From Ianthella basta (Eukaryota; Porifera; Demospongiae; Verongiida; Ianthellidae): 64,000 bases of DNA. Of this stretch, positions 36,790 to 47,696 are shown piece after piece. Every line of letters begins with the position of its first letter. Positions within the stretch are counted from its first letter, which is position 1. The stretch is taken from contig OZ025885.1 of assembly GCA_964019415.1 (NCBI GenBank), positions 3,384,672 through 3,448,671 of the forward strand, in the 5' to 3' direction. The notes under the pieces were generated by a model that saw only the letters and a program-made list of their open reading frames with translations, was not told the origin of the DNA and searched no databases. The translations under genes and the position numbers were made by a program.

Positions 36790-37692
36790 CTGTTTTCAAT
36801 ACACTGAACATTTATTGCAAATGTCACTGATAGCTGAATAGCAATAGTACAATAGCAATAGATTTACTGATAGGCAATGGGAGTTCCTTAACTGTCTTTT
36901 TGTAAGACTGCACTTTCAGTAGGCATATGTGTTGTCGCATATATTAATTGTTCTTACATTTTATTAACAGTGGCCAATCAGTTTACAGCTACAGGTTCTT
37001 CAATTCATTCAATAGGTGTGCAGGATGACTCATCGAGGTGCTGTGTCAACTCGAAATGCTTCCTCCTCCACTTACTACTAAATATGAGTAATGACTTATG
37101 CAGAATTGAAAACAATGTCGTGCATTTGGATGCAGACTACAGATAGTAAATGACCCAAATCATTGAACAAGCCACAGGTGCACATGCATGTGCATGAAAG
37201 TCATACATTCACACAGCAATGCAGACATGCACACCCAGGTAGTACCTTGACCACCTGTTTGTGCACATGGACTCATGCACACATGTACAAACTTGAATAG
37301 TAAGACATGTAGGTACATATAATGTAACGAATTGTGTGCTCAGTACCATCAATCTCTTAGCCACTAGTGAATTGCACTGTATTATGTAGCTATTAGCTAC
37401 TGCACTGCTGAACAGGTTAAGTACACATTATGTTCCAAACTGGCCATGCAGGTACGCACGTGCAGCAGGTACTGCAACGAGTAGAGGGGAGTGCTAGTGT
37501 CTACGCTGCAGAACCCTGATAGTAGCATAATTATACAAAACAGTGCATGGGGGTTGGTACAGGGCACGTGCAAACACATAACGATCGACATCACGTACTG
37601 TAGTCATATAGCTTCGTGCACGTGGGGACCATCAAATCCTGTCAACTCTTACGTATTCTGTTTAGCCATCATCCTAGGCCTGAACAAGCAGG
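36790..37692. other. intergenic between the small secreted-protein gene and the NRPS-like gene
   Basis: No convincing exon. A possible acceptor followed by a short open stretch at 36,970-37,090 could not be joined in frame to either neighbour. Confidence 0.4.
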
Positions 37693-38274
37693 ATGGATGA
37701 CCAGGAAGACAGCGAGGCGGTTGTCTTCTGTTCAGGTAAAGAGCCTTTGCTTCAGTCCGCAGTCTCTCAAGCGACAGTTGCTGGAGGGTACTTGTGCAGC
37801 CTCGTAGGTAGAGAACGAAGGTGAGTTCGCGGGTGTAGCTAAAACTCGCTGATTCTCACTTCATGCTGGCTGCAAAGCATATAACCGTTAACTCGCAGTA
37901 CACCAGTGTCGATACTGACGTACGGCTGTGCTGCACCTTGAGGAGTGAAATGAGAAGAATAGAAAAAAGTCAATAATAATCTTTAATTAGTCGCCACAGC
38001 TGGGAGGACCCAGAGGGAAAATTCTTACACTTCTTTAAAATGCTAAAAGCAGCATGTATTGTTATCCCATCTTTGTATTTTGTACACTAGCGGACGAAAG
38101 TCCTAGAGACCGATAATTAAAAATGGCGTCTCGGCCCGCAGAATAAAAGGGAAGCGCGCTTTTCAGCGGCAGGGCAGCTAGGTGAACGGCACCCTTCCAA
38201 ACTCATGTGTGTGCCTCAGTACTCCTTTCTACATGTGTTTCAGGTTTGTCTGGGGGTGGCTGTGTCATACGGAT
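37693..38274 (+). CDS. possible 5' exons of the NRPS-like gene
   Basis: A candidate first exon at 37693-37735 reads MDDQEDSEAVVFCS and ends with the donor TCAG/GTAAAG (phase 1). A candidate second exon at 38244-38274 (acceptor TTTCAG, donor GGAT/GTACAT) converts phase 1 to phase 2. That is the phase needed to enter the large exon at 38,417 or 38,432. The chain is consistent in phase, but the second exon is only 31 nt, has a weak donor and has no homology support. A downstream start within the large exon is the alternative. Confidence 0.3.
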
Positions 38275-38431
38275 GTACATATTGTCAGATGTTTGTTGCA
38301 TGTTTGCAGGTAGCCCTAGCATCATAACATAATGCAGCAGTCGTTAGGGGCAAAATTTATTTATTTACCAGGTCTTGTTAACCATTAGCTACTATTTCCA
38401 TCCTGTATTTTTATAGGCTGTGCTTCTGCAG

Positions 38432-41400
38432 GAGAGGAATTGGTTCAGTAACATTCATCAACCCACTTCAATCTTTAACTACATTGTCAAGGGTGACCTT
38501 CACTTTCACAGCCAGTGAAATCTCCTTGGAATGCCATGCTCTCAATGGCCCAGCAGTGGTGATAGTTGCACAGCCAAGTGTTCGCCTCAGAGGAGATGGG
38601 CTCACAATTTGGCCTTTTGCAGCTAGCAAGTACTACAGCATTTTTCTTGTACCTCACTTCTCAAAGTACAGGATAACTTCCGACGATGAAGAGGAAGACA
38701 GTAACCAAAGTCAACTACAGATTACTTGTAGCTCACTTCCCAAGAAGCAAGGAAGGGAAGCTCACCAACTGGTATGCAGTAGCAATGAGTTGATGATGTT
38801 TTACTTGCAAGCGTGTGTTCCCACCACAACTGCTTACAACATACCAGTGTGTCTGCATGTAAGAGCAAGCAACGGTGGAGTCTTGCATGCTGAAATATTG
38901 ATACAAGCACTATGTCAGGTGCAGCTAAGACATTCTTCACTCTGCACCACTTACAAGATGACAGATCACCAACTCATTGCAGATTCCTCTGTCATAGCCC
39001 CTCAGGTTAGCCACGATTCATGTGTTGAGCATTCTTCTGAGGTGAAAGTGAAGCATCTGATCAATAGTATTGTTACTGAGACAGAGGCTGCCTTTGACAT
39101 TGGCACATCTGTCTTCAATATGAAGCTGCTTCAACTGTGTGTGGACGAGGTGTTTGTTCTGTTACACTTCCATCACATTGCTGTGGATGGAACATCCATA
39201 AACATCCTTTTACAAGAAGTGAAGCAACTTTGTCTCGATAATATGCTACCTGTTTCTGCTCGTAGTGCAACAGTTGTAGAAGAGGAAGGAGAAGTGCAGA
39301 AGGAAATCATTTCCTGGGTAGATTACACCAATGCTTTAAATTTCTCTTCTTCATTTCCAATTACTAGAAGTTCAAAGATACCTGAAGAAGCTGGATACCT
39401 ATGTGTTTCTCTTGGAAATCAGGCCTTCATAAGAAGCCTTCAAGAACTATCAAAGGAGTTGCACATTTCTCTTCCAGTGCTGACTACATCATCCTTGGGC
39501 CTAGCACTCTGTTGCGTGCTACAGACAGAAGAAGTTGTTCTAGGCTATGTCAGCAATGGTCGTAGCTCGCCAACTCTTCAGAAAGCAGTTGGCTTCATTG
39601 CCAACACTATGCCAGTTGGCATCCAGGTCACATCATCAAAGTCTTTCTTTAATCTCATCCAGGATGTGCAAGCTGTGCTTGCTAAGATCCAAGGTAGCAG
39701 GGTTAGCTTGGGATCCCTCCTGCCTCAGCTTAATGTCCCACCTAATCGGCGTGGCAAACAGCTCTTCAGCTTCTTCATCATCCACCAAGAAATACTGCAA
39801 GATATTCTACATGGTTTGGTCATTAATGATGTAGAAATGGACAGCAAAGTTTGGGCACAGGACACTTTGCACACCCAGACAGAGCTAAGTGTGGAGATAC
39901 TACCTCAGTTTGAGGGATACAAATGCAGGTGGCAGTATTCAAAATCAAGACTAGATGAGGAACTAGTGGCTTACATTCATCAGGTTATGGTCGGCATACT
40001 CTATAACGCTCTCCACAACACTCACTTTCTTGCATGCTCCTGGATCCATTGGCACCAAGAATGTCAGTCATTCCTCTCAATTGTCATAAGTGATTGCTCT
40101 ACCGCAGGTGTCATTCAGCCCAACCCGACAGGTTGCCCATTGCAGTCCATGCTGCCCATGCCGAATGAACTAATAAAGTCTATTTCACATCTCTCAAATG
40201 GGCTAGGCATTCACCCTCAAGCAGTGTATGGAGCTGTATTGCTGCAACTGCTATCTCAGTACAGCACTGAAAGTAACATCTTTGTCATGGTGCTGACAAC
40301 TGGTCCTAATGGCTGCACTACATCACACCCTGTGGCTGTGGAGTTTACTCAGAACTGGACTGTAGGGGACTTGTGCCGTTCATTTCAGTCACAGTTAGTA
40401 GCAAGCATGCAAAGGTACATCCCTCCACTATTGTTGCCTTCCAGCTATAGCCCACCGTACTTTGCCATAGCATTGGATCAGTGTGACTCAAACTCAGATA
40501 TTACTAATGAAATGGGTGCTTTACTGCAACTCCAACCTGAAGGAATATTGTGGTCCTTCAGCAGTCATGATGATTCGTTAGTGCAGTGGTTACCTCACTG
40601 CTACCTCCAGCTGCTAATTGAGTTTGCTCGTGCTCCACCGACTTTTGTTCTTCCTTTTCCAGCAATCGTAACGAGTGAAGTGCACTCACTGAGGGTTGAA
40701 CTCAATGATACTGCTCTTGCTTATCATGAGAGCGACAGTGCAGTATCCATATTCCTAAACTCAGTTGAGCAACATGAAACCAAGCTGGCACTTCTGTGCC
40801 AGAATGAGATGCTTACATATGGAGGGTTGCTGGAACGTGTTTGTGTGGCAGCACATTTTATCAAATGGGCAGGTGTGTCGGCTGGAGACAATGTTGCAGT
40901 GTTATTGAAGCGGAGCCTGGATCTCTTTGTCTACATACTGGCTATTTTCTATGTTAATGCCAAATATGTTCCTATTGCATTGCAGTCTCCAGCAAATCGT
41001 GTGGCATACATCTGCTCTGAAGTCGATGCTTCTATTCTTGTCACACAAACTAGCCTACTGGAGACAGCAACATGTGTTAAGAGAAAAATCCTTTGTGTAG
41101 ATGCTCTCCCCCATGAGCCTGATCCAGCTTGGTCAGCACTTGCCCCTAATCCTTCTTCAGGATTGGCGTATGTGCTATTCACTTCTGGGACAACAGGTGC
41201 ACCCAAGGGTGTGTGTGTTACTAATGAGAATTTAACTTCTTTCATATATGCAGTAAAGGAATTGCTCACACCAGACAGCCTTGCATTCACACGTCTTGGA
41301 GTGAATGTCTCCTTTGACCCTCACCTACTGGAGTTCTTTCCAACCCTGGAGGCTGGTGGCTGTGGCATAGTGATGCAGGACATCACATGCACTCATCCTG

Positions 41401-44400
41401 CCGCCACCTTCATGATCTGTACACCCTCAGCTATTCAAGTAGCCTGTCCTGGTAAGGAGCTACAGGTGGTCATTGTTGGTGGTGAACTCTTAACTCCGTC
41501 AGTGTACAGCAGGATCAGGCATATCTCTAGAGTACTCAATGGCTATGGGCCTACTGAGTGCACTGTTATGGCAACAGTCAATGATATTGTGGCTATGGAT
41601 AATGCTTCAAGCATTGGACGGCCAATGGGAAACACACAGTCTTTTGTTCTTGACAGATACCACAATGTAAGCATAGCCAAACATTTAGTGTGGTATATCC
41701 TTCACCTAGTCATATATACTGTACCTTAAGTGTGTACTGTATAATCAATCTTTTTCTTTTGCAGATTTGTCCAGTAGGGGTACCTGGAATCCTGTACATT
41801 GCTGGGCATGGTGTTGCAAAAGGTTATCTTGGCGACTTGTACAAGACTGAACGGGCATTCTTTAAGAATTTCTTTGGAGAAGGATCCATTTACTGCACAG
41901 GTGAATACATTGTGTGCTTGTGTGGGCATTCACCTGGAGCTCAGTCATCTTGTTTGTCATTCTCTTATTCAGGTGATTTGGTCTGTATGCAACCAGATGG
42001 TTCTTTAACCTTCATTGGGAGACAAGACAACCAGGTCAAGTTGAGAGGCATGAGGTTTGAACTGGGAGAAGTGGAAGCTGCCCTTCTGGCATGCGCTGAT
42101 GTGCATACAGCCATTGCAATGGTCAGGGATATTGGCACTAGTAGTCCAATTCTGATAGGATACGTGACTCCACAGACTGTATCCACAAGTGTTGTACTGG
42201 AGGAACTGAAGGATATTCTGCCAGAATACATGGTGCCGACCCATGTTCTGGCTATGGAACGATTTCCACTGACAAAAGAAGGTAAATGTAACAAGAAAGC
42301 CCTTCCCATGCCATTAATAAAGAGCACTCCAATCAGCAGTCCACAGAATGTATTTTCAGAGGAAGATGTTATGCTAGAACAAATGAAGCAGCTGTTTGCC
42401 TCTGTCCTAAAGCTACATGGCATTTCCAGCGATGATGACTTTTACAAAGTGGGTGGCAACTCTCTTCTATCCATCCAACTAGCAAATATGGTGTTCGACA
42501 AATTTCATGTTAAGATCACACCAAGGGAGCTGTCTGTGTATTCTTCACCATCACAGTTGTTACAACATATTTATCCAAACATAGCTTTGGATAGAGCTGT
42601 CCAGTGTGCACCAGAAGTGAATGCTGGTGTAAGCCTGAAGTATCATCACTGCTTGCCACTCTCTTCTCAACAGTGGACTGCCTATGCAATCCAGAAGCTA
42701 AAATTCAGCCCACTTTGTTATACATCTCATTTGAGATTCACCATCTTTGCAAAGGAACTAGTGCTAGGGGTGGTGTCCCAAGCACTAAGAGCTATGCTGC
42801 AGGCAATTGGTGTCAGTGATTTAGCTTTCTGTGAGCTTGACAATAAGCCAACAATGGTGAGCATGAAACCAAAGGAAAGAAGCAACCAAGATCATACAGA
42901 GGGATTGTCTGGTGTTGTTTTACAACATTGCCACTCAGTAGTTGTGAGTTCACAAGGGAACTCCACATTCATTGCTGAGCTACATATGCACAGATTGTTG
43001 CTCAATTCCTGGGACTTTGACTTTCTCAATTATGTTCTTGACTGCCTTTCAACCCACATTGACACTGCAGTATTGCACAGAGAGTACAGAAGCACTGTAA
43101 CTGCTGATGACCTACCTGCCATGGCCACTTTACAACAAAGTATCAGTACAGAAGCTGGCTACAAGCCACAGGAGATGAAGTGGATAGTTAGCTGCTCAAC
43201 TTGCTCTGTTGAATTGGACAAACTGGTGTGCTTTCTCCTGCTCTTCTTGTGGAAATGTGCAGGTAAGAATATTGTACTTCATTGCTTCCAGCCTTCTGGT
43301 AATCACAGCTCAGCTGCAGTTTCAAAATTAGACCAGAAGATAGTTGCATATGAGCTCACCAATGCATATGGCAGCTGTGAGAATAATTACACCGTGGAGT
43401 CAGCAGTCAATCAATTGCATGTTGTGGACTCGGAGTTAAGTGATGCTTTGGTTTATACTATACCTCCAGTGCTTACGTGTGGCCGTTGCAGCGACAGTAT
43501 GGAGATCCAGCTGCAGACTGCTCTGCCACTTTTTGCAGAGTACCCTATGAGTGTGGGCATTTTCATAGAGCCAGACATTGCTACCTTTGAACTGGCTTAT
43601 CAGGGTCAGTTTCACCCTTGCACTCTAGTTCCTGTGGAGAATTTGGTGGCGTTTTTGACAGAAGCAGTTACTGCAATAGACTGTAATCCAAGTATGACAG
43701 TGAAAGAGTTGCACATTCTAGGAAGGAGACTGATTATAGCTAGGGACCCACTAGACCCCATAATGGACTGCTCTCCAATTTACCATGTTCATAACATTAT
43801 CGGAGTGTACAAGTTTGTCTTATCTCAAGATATCACTAGCTATAGCTCACTTGAAAGACTGCTGAAGCAAAAAACATATTTGAGTCTCTTCACAAAAGAT
43901 ACGATTGAGAATGCAGCCGTTGTTCAGCAGTCATTGGTACGACACTTCAATGTGTCTGTCCCAATGCAGACATTAGTGCTGGCTCCAAGTAAAGAGAGCA
44001 TTCAGGTATCACTAGCAGTAATGTATTATCTGGGGCAAAGTCAAGAGGCAGAGCCAGTTTACCTCAATGATGGCATTCTTCCATGTGTTTTCTGTTTTCC
44101 TGAATTGAGTGGCTCCCCTCTTGTTTACCAAGCTCTTTCAAAGGGTATGAGATACCGGATGGTAGGACTGCAATTGCTCAAATCCAGAATTCTTGCAAGC
44201 AGTACATTACCAGAACTCGTTTCCACAATGGTGCAGCAAATCTTGTCTCTTCAAACCAGCGGCCCATACTTCCTACTTGGCTACTCGTATGGTGCCTTGT
44301 TGGCATACGAAGCAGCAGTTCAGCTCACAGCTGCAGGAAAAGTAGTCAAGTCACTCATATGCATTGATGGCAGCCCTTGCCTTGTGCAATGTCTGGACTC

Positions 44401-44785
44401 TTCCGCTCCTCATCCAGACCTCCAATGGGTGTGGTGGGATCAGCCATTGTTTTGCTGCTCTCTGTTTGGTGTGGAAAGGAAGCCTACAGAGAACAGCACC
44501 GTAAGTGATATCCTTCAGCAAAATCACTGGATTCCCCTTGACTCAGTGCAGCTGGAAGAGCTGTACACCAGACTCACACGCCCCTTGGCGCTGGCATCCT
44601 CGTACACTGCCCAAGCACTCCCTCGCCTTTCATGTGTCCTTATCAAGGCACCACAGCACCCCTACTTCAGCTCTCAAGATTATGGCCTGGCCTCTTTGTG
44701 TGAGGTCTCGGTGAAGACCATTCCCAACACTGATCACTATAGCATTCTGGGAAACATTGATGAGGCAATGCTCTTTGACCCATGA
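38432..44785 (+). CDS. NRPS-like assembly-line protein (C, half-C, A, T, degenerate C, TE)
   Basis: Exons 38432-41666 (or from 38417), 41765-41900 and 41973-44785 encode about 2,060 aa. Order: a condensation domain with intact HHIAVDG (39,171-39,191); a second C-domain-like C-terminal segment (about 40,150-40,680); the usual LNDTA..Y linker; and an adenylation domain with LTYGGL, LFTSGTTGAPKG, FDPHLLEFF, NGYGPTE, GHGVAKGYLG, YCTGDL, GRQDNQVKLRGMRFELGEVE and LPEYMVP. A carrier domain follows with GGNSLL (phosphopantetheine Ser codon 42,461). Next is a diverged condensation-like domain, then a thioesterase with GYSYG (Ser codon 44,285) and a C-terminal His in TDHYSIL. Known NRPSs activate an amino or hydroxy acid on A, load it on T, condense at C and release at TE. 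The substrate is unknown. GT-AG introns inside the A domain show it is encoded by the eukaryote. It needs a phosphopantetheinyl transferase encoded elsewhere. Confidence 0.88.
40100..40810 (+). other. C-domain-like C-terminal segment before the A domain
   Basis: After the complete first condensation domain comes a segment with GLGIHPQAVYGAVLLQLLSQY, VAVEFTQNWTVGDLCRSFQSQL and related features. These resemble the C-terminal subdomain of condensation domains (the region around the latch and floor loop). No HHxxxDG half is present. It runs into the canonical C-A linker (LNDTALAYHES). It is probably a partial duplicate of a C domain. Confidence 0.55.
42604..44050 (+). other. degenerate condensation-like domain between T and TE
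   Basis: About 480 aa between the carrier and thioesterase domains have condensation-domain character. They start with LPLSSQQ, and the active-site position near 42,983-43,012 reads HMHRLLLNSW where HHxxxDGWS is expected. By this alignment the second His is kept while the first His, Asp and Gly are changed. The fold may be kept for carrier docking or substrate binding rather than peptide-bond formation. Confidence 0.55.
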
Positions 44786-45398
44786 ACAGGTAGCAAGAAT
44801 TGTGCTGTTGCAGCCACACCTCGGCATCATCTCTGTCACACCAACTATATTCTCTTCCATTTCATTAATTTCAATTTCTTTATTTGTTGCCTCAACCATG
44901 AACAATCTATCTCTATGAAACCTTCAGTGCATATTTTCTTCTTAGGCATTAGCTATATACATAGCTGTATGATTGTATTGCTTTTAATCACCAGTAGTAC
45001 CCCATGCAACTAACTCTTTACGCTACTAGCCACAGGCTGTAGCCCCGTAGCTTCGTACATGCATAATCTGTGTAAAAATATATTTTATTATTGCACCACC
45101 GGCATGTAAGTTACAAGGTCAGGGCCAGCTTGGCACAAGTTAAGTGAAGTGAGATGAGTAGTGATAGCAGCAACCAAATGCATCGTCCAGGGGGTTTACT
45201 GGACGTACGTGCAGGTGGCGCCCAGGTGTTAAAACGTAAAACTACGACGTGATGTAAGACGTGAGGAGGGGTCACGCGACGCCTGACTAATGTAAGACGG
45301 TGCTAAAGTTTAGATTACGGAGTGCAGTCATATGACCAAACTTCCAATACCACGCCCTCCTCCTGGCTACTTGCTATCTTATACCTGGTGCGATCGAC
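44786..45398. other. intergenic, cathepsin B promoter region
   Basis: No coding exon. The NRPS-like gene probably ends its transcript in the A/T-rich stretch near 45,065-45,090. The last 150 bp before cathepsin B are CpG-richer and carry GTCACGCGAC (45,271-45,280) and GTCATATGAC (45,327-45,336), discussed under findings. Confidence 0.45.
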
Positions 45399-47510
45399 AT
45401 GAAAGCGACACTTCTCCTTGTTGTGCTCGTGGTGGCTAGCAGCTATGCCGATCTGGCAGAAATTGAGAATTACAAGAATTTCTTGGAGAAGATGGCCCAG
45501 CATATCAACGCCATGGATACCAGCTGGAAGGCGGGGTACAACCCGTACTGGGAGGGCAAGAGCGAGAAGTATGTGCGGGGACTGATGGGCGCTTTGAAAG
45601 GCGCCAAACCACTCCCAGAGAAGGAGATCATTCCTCTCAAGAGCATCCCAGATACATTCGACGCCCGCGAGCAGTGGCCGAACTGCCCTTCCATCAAGGA
45701 GGTCCGAGACCAGGGCTCATGCGGCAGCTGCTGGGTAGGTACTGCACGGTATACGGTCCGGGTGGAATCATTTATGTGATCAAGAATGGGGCAAGCTAAC
45801 ATTGCTACAAGACTGCGTAAATTGCTGCAGGTTTTATATTGTAAACTTAGGCACAAAATTTGTTTGAATTTGTGCCTTTTCAGTATAGTACAGATTAGGA
45901 TCTGCAAATGAAGATCTTGTATGTACCCCCACTACTCTGTGAAGCTATTGTTGTATCAGCATGCCAACAGTGCCATATGTCCTGCTGTCAGTACCCACCT
46001 CTTGTCTTTGCCACCTATAGGCATTCGGTGCTGTGGAGGCGTTCAGTGACAGGTTCTGTGTCAAGTACAATGAGGCAGTTAACATTTCAGCTGAAGACCT
46101 GAACTCTTGCTGTGGTGAATGTGGAGGCGGCTGTGATGGGGGTTATCCAGAGGAGGCATGGTGAGTGCAAAATGCACTGTTCATGGGCATGCACTCAATT
46201 AAAAAGAACTGTTCCTTTGGCATTGAAGAGGCAATATATATAGTATGCTTGTAATGAGGCAATAGTGAGCAGTGCCGTGCATATGTGTCTACTGTACAAA
46301 GACTGTGCACATTGCTGTCACGTCATTCAAATGACAAAGATGTTATTTCAACTGATGGAATGAAAATGGGATGCAACAGAGTCACAAACACAGCCTAAGT
46401 GTTTGTTGACTTCAAAGAAAACAATTCAAGTGTGTTTTCACCTAGTGCCTACCACCCTCATGATTAACTAAGTTGTAGCCCAAACTCTACCCTAATTGCC
46501 TACTGTGATGCTCATGGACTTATTTACTACAATCTTACATAATTATGGCTAGTGCATTGATAGTAAGTCTGTGCTGAGTGATCCTATACATGCTTCGTGC
46601 CATGTCTGCAGGAGATTCTTTGAGAGCAAAGGCTGTGTCACTGGTGGGCAGTACAACTCTGGTCTTGGCTGCCAGCCCTACCAAATTCCTCACTGCAGCC
46701 ATCACGAGCCTGGCCCCTACCCTAACTGTGGTAGTATCCTGCCCACACCTCAGTGCCAGCAGAAGTGCCAGGCCAACTACACCAAATCCTTTGACAGTGA
46801 CAAACACTTTGGCTCATCCGCCTTTTCTGTGTCCTCAAATGTGGAGAAGATTCAGACTGAGATTATGACTAATGGCCCTGTAGAGACAGCCTTCACTGTA
46901 TATTCTGACTTCCCCACGTACAAGTCAGGTCGGTCCAGTTTGTGCGTTTTGCTGCTTGCATGTGTGGAAAGCATCCTGTGTGCCTCTGTGTGGACTGCCT
47001 GTGTATGTATGTGACCCTTCTGTGTATGTTTGCAGGGGTCTACCAGCGCAAGTCTAACCAGGTACTTGGTGGCCATGCTGTGAAGTTTCTGGGCTGGGGG
47101 ACAGAGGATGGCTTGCCTTACTGGTAAGTGTGCAGTTCAGTGCTTGTTAGAGGGTGGCTTCCTTGCTGGTGTTGAATTGGCAGCAACCAGTAGCAACATC
47201 CCATCCCTCCATAACTTTCAATGGTGTTGGTAATTGTCCTCCATATACAGGCTGGTGGCTAACTCCTGGAACATCTATTGGGGTGATAAAGGTGTGTAAC
47301 CATGATGCATGACAACACATGCTCTGTCACATGCACACAGACTCGCTCTGACTATCACTCCTGTACAGACAAGCATGCCATTCCCTTAACCTGGCATACA
47401 GTTATGTGTTTCTTGTACATGTAGGTTTCTTCAAAATCCTGAGAGGCAAGGACGAGTGTGGAATTGAGTCCGGTGTTGTGGCTGGGGAGCCTAAGAAGTA
47501 TGATGAATAA
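45399..47510 (+). CDS. CTSB: cathepsin B-type lysosomal cysteine protease (six exons)
   Basis: Exons 45399-45734, 46021-46160, 46612-46928, 47036-47123, 47251-47291 and 47425-47510 sum to 1,008 nt, 335 aa, the usual cathepsin B length. All junctions are GT-AG and in phase. The signal peptide [17 protein letters not shown] is followed by a propeptide containing a peptidase C1 propeptide-like region. The mature enzyme begins near [14 protein letters not shown]. Catalytic Cys is in QGSCGSCW (split by intron 1), His in [11 protein letters not shown] and Asn in ANSWN. The occluding loop with its His-His pair ([12 protein letters not shown]) gives cathepsin B its dipeptidyl carboxypeptidase activity. 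AATAAA overlaps the stop codon (47,506-47,511), so the 3' UTR may be very short. The protein is expected in lysosomes or secreted. Confidence 0.95.
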
Positions 47511-47696
47511 ACCTTTGAGCTCGATTTCTTTGGATATTGTATAATTTAGCACTATATAGGAACAGCTGCTTAGGCACTGTACGCAACTAGCAAGCTACGC
47601 AATATTATATAGTTGGTATACCTCCATATAATACTAGGACGGTATTACACCATTTTCACACTAAGTTAAATGGCTGCCTGAAGTGGGGGCAAGGAT

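Noticed and set aside
36970..37090. Possible third exon of the small secreted-protein gene
   Set aside because: The upstream frame already ends at 36,789 and no donor before it gives a matching phase.
38432..44785. Bacterial symbiont contamination as explanation of the NRPS-like gene
   Set aside because: Two GT-AG introns with polypyrimidine acceptors interrupt conserved A-domain motifs in phase, and the gene sits between animal genes with the same base composition.
44630..44905. Minus-strand open frames overlapping the thioesterase exon
   Set aside because: Shadow frames of the NRPS-like coding sequence with no homology of their own.
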